A program made the position numbers and the translations under genes. DNA of 12,117 nucleotides, taken from assembly GCA_026400595.1 (NCBI GenBank), contig JAPLOT010000325.1:1-12117 (forward strand), in the 5' to 3' direction. Positions 7,231 through 12,117 of this stretch are shown one piece after another. The DNA is from Alphaproteobacteria bacterium (lineage in GTDB: Bacteria > Pseudomonadota > Alphaproteobacteria > Rhizobiales > Aestuariivirgaceae). How positions within the stretch are numbered: the stretch's first letter is position 1; each line of letters starts with the position of its first letter. A model generated the notes under the pieces. The model was given only the letters and a program-made list of their open reading frames with translations. It was not told where the DNA came from and did no database searches.

Positions 7231-8295
7231 ATGTCCCTCGAACTGATCGACATCACCAAGCGTGTGGGCGCAGAGACCTACATTCACCCAACATCGCTTG
7301 TCTTGCCGGAAGGTTCATTCAACGTCCTGCTGGGCACGACCCTTTCCGGCAAGACCACGCTGATGCAGCTGATGGCGGGCATCCAGTCGCCAAGTTCAGG
7401 CACCATCAGGTTCCGCGGACAGGATGTGACGAGGTTTCCGGTCCAGCGCCGCAATGTCTCGATGGTCTATCAGCAGTTCATCAACTATCCGAACTTCACG
7501 GTCTACGACAACATCGCCTCGCCACTGAAAGTGGCTGGCATGAGCGCCGCCGAAATTGACCGCAGGGTCGGCGCCGCCGCCGAACTCCTCCGTTTGCAAC
7601 CCATGCTCAAGCGCCGCCCCTCGGAACTCTCCGGAGGACAGCAGCAGCGCACCGCCATCGCGCGAGCCATCGTCAAGGATTCCGACCTGATCCTGATGGA
7701 TGAACCCCTGGCCAACCTCGACTACAAGCTGCGTGAGGAGCTGCGTGACGAACTGCCCAAGCTCTTCGCCGGCCGCAATGCCATCGTCGTCTATGCTACC
7801 ACCGAACCCTCCGAGGCGCTCCTGTTCGGCGGCAACACGGCAACCCTTCATGAGGGCCGGGTCACCCAGTTTGGGCCGACTTCAGCCACCTATCGTGCGC
7901 CCCGCGACCTCACCACGGCCCAGGTCTTTTCGGATCCGCCGATCAACATCGCCGACGTGGAAAAGCACGGCAACAAGCTGAAGGTCTTCGGTGACGAGTC
8001 TTGGCCCGCCGGGCGTGCGGCCGAAAACCTGCCCGACGGCCGATACATCTTTGGCATCCGCCCGCACTATGTCACGCCCCTGCCGGTCAAGGCCAAGACA
8101 GGCGAAATCGAAGGCCGCGTCCTGGTTACCGAACTCTCCGGCTCCGAGAGCGTCATTCACTTAAGTGTCGCCGGCAAGACCTGGGTGTCCCAGTCTCACG
8201 GCATCCATCCTTTCGAGGTCGGCTCCCAGGCCAGACTTCATGTCGAGGTCAACCGTGGACTCTTCTTCCTGCCATCTGGAGAGCTGGTGTCATAA
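7231..8295 (+). CDS. glpS: Glycerol ABC transporter ATP-binding protein, first subunit
   Basis: This 354-residue CUT1-type (MalK-like) ATPase lies on the cytoplasmic face and powers import through GlpP/GlpQ. Walker A is GTTLSGKT (35-42), which fits GxxxxGKT but lacks the usual GPSGCGK wording. The Q-loop is at 81-82, the signature LSGGQQQR at 133-140 is canonical, and Walker B LILMDEPL (153-160) is followed by D-loop ANLD. The H-loop is abnormal: where relatives read VTHDQ, this protein reads ATTEP, with Thr191 in place of the switch histidine. A C-terminal TOBE-like region covers about 235-354. I chose ATG 7231 because the ABC domain begins there; the frame upstream overlaps glpV and is not protein-like. 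The stop overlaps the glpT start (TAATG). Confidence 0.93.
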   Translation: MSLELIDITKRVGAETYIHPTSLVLPEGSFNVLLGTTLSGKTTLMQLMAGIQSPSSGTIRFRGQDVTRFPVQRRNVSMVYQQFINYPNFTVYDNIASPLKVAGMSAAEIDRRVGAAAELLRLQPMLKRRPSELSGGQQQRTAIARAIVKDSDLILMDEPLANLDYKLREELRDELPKLFAGRNAIVVYATTEPSEALLFGGNTATLHEGRVTQFGPTSATYRAPRDLTTAQVFSDPPINIADVEKHGNKLKVFGDESWPAGRAAENLPDGRYIFGIRPHYVTPLPVKAKTGEIEGRVLVTELSGSESVIHLSVAGKTWVSQSHGIHPFEVGSQARLHVEVNRGLFFLPSGELVS

Positions 8296-9368
8296 TGGCA
8301 GAGATACGCCTTGAGAACCTCCGACACAGCTACCTCGCAAACCCCGGGGCCGACGAGGACTATGCACTGAAACGCCTGTCGCTGACCTGGCAGGACGGCG
8401 GCGCCTACGCGCTGCTGGGCCCCTCCGGTTGCGGCAAGACAACTCTGCTCAATCTGATCTCCGGCCTGCTGACCCCGACGGAAGGCAAGATCCTGTTCAA
8501 CGGCCGCGATGTTTCGCACGCCTCGCCGGAGGAGCGGAACATCGCCCAGGTCTTCCAGTTCCCTGTCATCTACGACACCATGACGGTCTACGATAACCTC
8601 GCCTTCCCACTGCGCAACCGACAGGTGCCGGAGGCCGAGATCAAGTCGCGCGTGACCGAGATCGCGGAGATGCTGGAACTGACCAGCACCCTGTCCAATC
8701 GCGCCTCCGGACTCTCGGCCGACGGGAAGCAGAAGATCTCGCTGGGCCGGGGCCTGGTGCGTGCCGACGTCAATGTCATCATGTTCGACGAGCCGCTGAC
8801 GGTCATCGATCCCCACCTGAAGTGGAAGCTCCGGTCCAAGCTAAAGGAACTTCACCAGCGTACCCGGCGGACCATGATTTATGTCACCCATGACCAGACC
8901 GAGGCCCTGACATTCGCCGATCAGGTCGTGGTGATGAATCTGGGCGAGGTCGTGCAGTCGGGGACGCCGGTGGAACTCTTCGAGAAGCCGCAGCACACCT
9001 TTGTCGGCCACTTCATCGGCTCCCCCGGTATGAACGTTCTTCCCTGCGAGGTGAACGGCGGCAAGGCCCAGTTTGCCGGCAGGACCATCGCGGTAGACAA
9101 CGGCGCGGCGGCAACTGGCAAGGGCCGCACCGAGATCGGCGTGCGTCCCGAGTTCGTTTCGATCTCCCGTGGCGGCCTCCCGGCAGAGGTCACGCGCGTG
9201 TCGGATGCCGGCCGCTTCCGCATCGTCGAGACCCGCTGCGGCGGCCACATGGTGAAGCTCCTCGTCAAGGAGGGCGACACGGTACCAGAAGGCCAAACGC
9301 ATCTCGTCTTCGATCCTGCGCACACGCAGATCTATGAAGATGGCTGGATCGCGGGGGCGAAACCATGA
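8295..9368 (+). CDS. glpT: Glycerol ABC transporter ATP-binding protein, second subunit
   Basis: This 357-residue MalK-like ATPase is probably the partner of GlpS. Walker A GPSGCGKT (42-49) is canonical, as are the Q-loop Gln88, Walker B VIMFDEPL (161-168) and the H-loop YVTHDQTEA (196-204, His199). The signature is degenerate: LSADGKQK (140-147) stands where LSGGQ-x-QR is expected, and the D-loop reads TVID rather than SNLD. A TOBE-like C-terminal region covers about 240-357. I chose ATG 8295, which shares one base with the glpS stop; the open frame upstream of it overlaps glpS. The stop overlaps the glpP start (ATGA). The symbol follows rhizobial usage: this is not the E. coli glycerol-3-phosphate antiporter also called GlpT. 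Confidence 0.93.
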   Translation: MAEIRLENLRHSYLANPGADEDYALKRLSLTWQDGGAYALLGPSGCGKTTLLNLISGLLTPTEGKILFNGRDVSHASPEERNIAQVFQFPVIYDTMTVYDNLAFPLRNRQVPEAEIKSRVTEIAEMLELTSTLSNRASGLSADGKQKISLGRGLVRADVNVIMFDEPLTVIDPHLKWKLRSKLKELHQRTRRTMIYVTHDQTEALTFADQVVVMNLGEVVQSGTPVELFEKPQHTFVGHFIGSPGMNVLPCEVNGGKAQFAGRTIAVDNGAAATGKGRTEIGVRPEFVSISRGGLPAEVTRVSDAGRFRIVETRCGGHMVKLLVKEGDTVPEGQTHLVFDPAHTQIYEDGWIAGAKP

Positions 9369-10227
9369 ACAAGACGGTCAACAACCGCGCCTGGTGGCTG
9401 GTCCTGCCCGTCTTCGCCATGGTGGCCTTCAACGCCCTCATTCCATTGATAACGGTGGTGAACTATTCGGTGCAGGAGACTTTTGGGAACAACGAGTTCT
9501 TCTGGTCCGGCACGACGTGGTTCAAGCAACTGCTTCATGACGACCAGTTCATCGATTCACTGCAGCGCCAGATCATCTTCACCGCGACCGTGCTGGTGAT
9601 CCAGATTCCGCTCGGGCTTGTCATTGCGCTCTGCATGCCCCGCAGCGGCCCATGGGTGTCGGTCTGCCTGGTGCTGATGTCCCTGCCCCTGCTGGTGCCG
9701 TGGAACGTGGTAGGCTCGATGTGGAACATCATGGCGCTGCCGGACATCGGGCTTCTGGGCAAGGGTCTCAATGCCCTCGGCATTCCGTTCAATTACACGC
9801 GGCAGCCAGTCTCGGCCTGGTTCACCGTGATCCTCATGGATGTCTGGCATTGGACGTCGCTTGTGGTGCTTCTCTGCTATGCCGGATTGGTCTCGATCCC
9901 GGATGCCTACTACCAGGCCGCCCGTGTCGATGGCGCAGGCCCCTGGGCCGTCTTCCGCTACATCCAGTTGCCAAAGCTGAAGCACGTGCTGACCATCGCC
10001 ATCCTGCTGCGCTTCATGGATTCCTTCATGATCTACACGGAAGTCATCGTGCTGACAGGCGGCGGCCCTGGAAGCACGACGAAATTCCTTTCCATCGACC
10101 TGGTGCAGAAGGCGCTCGGCGGCTTCGATCTGGGGCCCGCCGCGGCCATGTCGATCGTCTACTTCCTGATCATCCTGCTGTTGAGCTGGCTGTTCTACAC
10201 GCTCATGATGCGCTCGGAGGCCAAGTG

Positions 10228-10228
<1 letters not shown>
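9365..10228 (+). CDS. glpP: Glycerol ABC transporter permease, first subunit
   Basis: This 287-residue inner-membrane permease has about six hydrophobic segments, including about 11-33, 70-90, 98-116, 152-174, 207-230 and 260-281. The EAA loop that docks the ATPase is clear at about 181-203 (AYYQAARVDGAG...IQLP). The segment LTGGGPGSTTK (230-240) is typical of MalF/UgpA-type permeases. Its ATG overlaps the glpT stop by four bases, and GGGGG at 9353-9357 can serve as the ribosome site. It would pair with GlpQ to form the channel. Confidence 0.93.
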
Positions 10229-11025
<797 letters not shown>

Positions 11026-11034
11026 GGAGGCCGC

Positions 11035-11337
11035 ATGACTGGCGCAGGAGGCATTTTCGATCTGGCCTGGATGGCCTGGACCTGGCAGACCGCCCTGTTC
11101 TTCATCTTCATCTTCGGGTCGATCGCGGCCATGGGAGTCTGGGAGTACTACGTCCCTGGCGGAAGTCCCCGACGCGGCATCTTTGGCCTCGACACGACGC
11201 GCGGCGACCGCCTGTTCATGACGCTGCTAGGTAGCTGCTTCATCTTCCTGGCCTGGCTGGCCTTCTATGGCGAGCCGCTGTGGGGCGGCCTGGCGATCTC
11301 CCTCTGCTGGGCCTTTGTCGTCTTCCGCTGGGGCTGA
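11035..11337 (+). CDS. DUF2160 small integral membrane protein
   Basis: This 100-residue protein matches the DUF2160 family, small membrane proteins that I know chiefly from alphaproteobacterial glycerol ABC operons. Three hydrophobic segments are visible, about 17-40, 60-79 and 82-98. A charged central part, GSPRRGIFGLDTTRGDR (43-59), links the first two. The ribosome site GAGGAGG (11024-11030) is strong and the glpQ stop is nine bases upstream, so it is part of the transporter unit. The rhizobial glp operon has a small gene in this position, which I believe is called glpU, but I am not sure enough to use the symbol. An accessory or stabilising role in the permease complex is a guess from context; no catalytic motif is visible. 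Confidence 0.88.
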   Translation: MTGAGGIFDLAWMAWTWQTALFFIFIFGSIAAMGVWEYYVPGGSPRRGIFGLDTTRGDRLFMTLLGSCFIFLAWLAFYGEPLWGGLAISLCWAFVVFRWG

Positions 11338-11342
11338 GCCCG

Positions 11343-11867
11343 ATGCAGCTGACACGCCTCCTTCAGGTTTTCACCGTGGCCGCGTTCCTTGGCGCCACAA
11401 CGGCGGCATGGGCCGGGCCTGAAGAGGACTACCGCAAGGGACTGAACGCCCGGGCGGCCAATGACGTGGTGGGCGCAATGGCCAGCTTCACGGCCGCACT
11501 GGACTCGGATCCGGGCCATGCGGACGCGGCCTTCGAGCGTGGACGGCTGCTCTTGTTGATCGGGGAACCGCTCAACGCGATCGCGGACTTCACGACCGCG
11601 GTCATCGGGAATCCCGGAAACGGTCAGGCCTACGCCCTGCGCGGTCAAGCCAAGGCCACGCTGGGCGACGGCAAGGGCGCGGCGGCGGATTTCGACAAGG
11701 CCATCGATGTTTCACCCGCAGACTTCGAAGTCTATGTGCGCCGCGCCACCTACAGGCTCAAGGCCGGCCAAATCCCGGCAGCGATCGAGGACCTTGAAAA
11801 GGCTCAAGAGCTGTCGACTCCTGCGAATGCGGCAGAGATCGGCAGAACCCTTGACAAGCTACGCTAA
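11343..11867 (+). CDS. Exported tetratricopeptide-repeat protein of unknown function
   Basis: This 174-residue protein has a Sec signal peptide (hydrophobic core LLQVFTVAAFLGATTAA, likely cut after AAWA at 24). The rest is almost wholly TPR repeats, about four, at roughly 26-58, 59-92, 93-126 and 127-160, with typical Ala/Gly spacing such as AYALRGQAKATLGDGKGAA. It would be a small periplasmic protein-interaction module. I chose ATG 11343 because the signal peptide starts there; an open frame extends back to 11280 but overlaps DUF2160. Five bases separate it from DUF2160, so it is probably co-transcribed with the glycerol transporter. Its ribosome site is weak. No partner can be named from sequence. 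Confidence 0.85.
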   Translation: MQLTRLLQVFTVAAFLGATTAAWAGPEEDYRKGLNARAANDVVGAMASFTAALDSDPGHADAAFERGRLLLLIGEPLNAIADFTTAVIGNPGNGQAYALRGQAKATLGDGKGAAADFDKAIDVSPADFEVYVRRATYRLKAGQIPAAIEDLEKAQELSTPANAAEIGRTLDKLR

Positions 11868-11871
11868 GGGT

Positions 11872-11948
11872 TGGCGACCCCGACAGGATTCGAACCTGTG
11901 ACCTAGTGCTTAGAAGGCACTCGCTCTATCCAACTGAGCTACGGGGTC
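11872..11948 (-). tRNA. tRNA-Arg (anticodon UCU)
   Basis: The - strand folds into a full 77-base cloverleaf. The acceptor stem is GACCCCG with CGGGGTC, the D-arm is GCTC/GAGC, and the anticodon stem is AGTGC/GCACT around loop CTTCTAA. The variable region is AGGTC, and the T-arm is ACAGG/CCTGT with loop TTCGAAT. The discriminator is G and CCA is encoded (11872-11874). The anticodon TCT (11914-11912) reads AGA and possibly AGG. The gene lies 28 bases after the complex I subunit stop on the same strand, so it may share that transcript. Its 3' end is four bases from the convergent TPR stop. Confidence 0.97.
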
Positions 11949-11976
11949 ATTGCGGTTTCGGCCGCGATGCCGGCAA

Positions 11977-12117
11977 TCAGTGGGTCCAGTTGTCGGACCG
12001 GCCCCACTTGAAGTTGTCGGAATAGGACTTCTTGATGGGGCGGCCTGCCGGAACCTCCGGAATCACATGATAGGCCAGCCCCTCGCGTTCGGCATAGGCT
12101 ATGGCCAGTTCGCAGGT
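11977..12117 (-). CDS. ETC complex I subunit (NDUFS4-like), C-terminal part only
   Basis: Only the last 46 codons and the stop are in the window; the gene continues past the right edge. The visible residues include AIAYAERE-GLAYHV, IKKSYSDNF and the terminal SDNWTH. These match the C-terminus of the alphaproteobacterial relatives of the mitochondrial complex I 18-kDa subunit NDUFS4, which typically end in a SDNF...W-T-H pattern. The protein is an accessory subunit of NADH:quinone oxidoreductase on its cytoplasmic arm. The identification rests on a short segment but the ending is distinctive. The tRNA-Arg gene follows on the same strand. Confidence 0.85.
   Translation of the reverse strand, partial: TCELAIAYAEREGLAYHVIPEVPAGRPIKKSYSDNFKWGRSDNWTH

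Noticed and set aside
5397..9368. Transporter as a glycerol-3-phosphate (Ugp) or sugar system
   Set aside because: The split into two different ATPases, the long binding protein, DUF2160 and adjacency to glpR/glpD/glpK fit the glycerol GlpSTPQV type better than UgpBAEC, which has a single ATPase. Substrate is still an inference.
11872..11948. tRNA-Arg as the attachment site of an integrated element
   Set aside because: No integrase, no repeat of the tRNA 3' end within the window, and neighbouring genes look like core genes of the same composition.
11949..11977. A possible hairpin (ATTGC...GCAAT) between tRNA-Arg and the complex I subunit stop
   Set aside because: Only a five-base outer stem with a bulged interior and no T-run, so it is too weak to call a terminator or processing site.

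Overview
The window looks like chromosomal DNA from a high-GC alphaproteobacterium. Two things support this: a partial NDUFS4-like (ETC complex I) accessory subunit at the right edge, a family typical of alphaproteobacteria, and a rhizobial-type glycerol ABC-transporter locus in the middle. Codon use and GC look even throughout. I see no insertion sequence, integrase, phage gene or CRISPR array.

Left region (about 1-1377, + strand): after a 184-base stretch with no supported gene but a fair promoter, there is a two-gene cell-envelope unit. It holds a Tat-exported YkuD L,D-transpeptidase and a Pal/OmpA-like lipoprotein, whose reading frames overlap by ATGA.

Central region (1405-11337) is a glycerol uptake and catabolism locus made of two divergent transcription units. 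On the - strand, glpR (DeoR-family repressor), glpD (glycerol-3-phosphate dehydrogenase) and glpK (glycerol kinase) are tightly packed. On the + strand are glpV (periplasmic binding protein), glpS and glpT (two different ATPases), glpP and glpQ (permeases) and a DUF2160 small membrane protein. A 188-base AT-rich intergenic region holds a good promoter for glpV, a weaker one for glpR, a perfect 12-bp palindrome and TTTC repeats that may be operators. The expected pathway is: GlpV captures glycerol in the periplasm, GlpPQ/ST import it, GlpK phosphorylates it, and GlpD oxidises glycerol-3-phosphate to dihydroxyacetone phosphate with electrons going to quinone. GlpR probably senses glycerol-3-phosphate.

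Right region (11343-12117): a small exported TPR protein follows DUF2160 by five bases and appears to be the last gene of the transporter unit. It converges on a tRNA-Arg(UCU) gene and the 3' end of the complex I subunit gene, both on the - strand.

The most notable observation is that the two ATPases have complementary defects. GlpS has lost the H-loop histidine and GlpT has lost the LSGGQ signature, so a GlpS/GlpT heterodimer would have one normal and one degenerate ATP site. Other points of interest are a strong hairpin between glpV and glpS, the two uncharacterised genes at the operon end, and a glycerol kinase lacking both E. coli-type allosteric sites.
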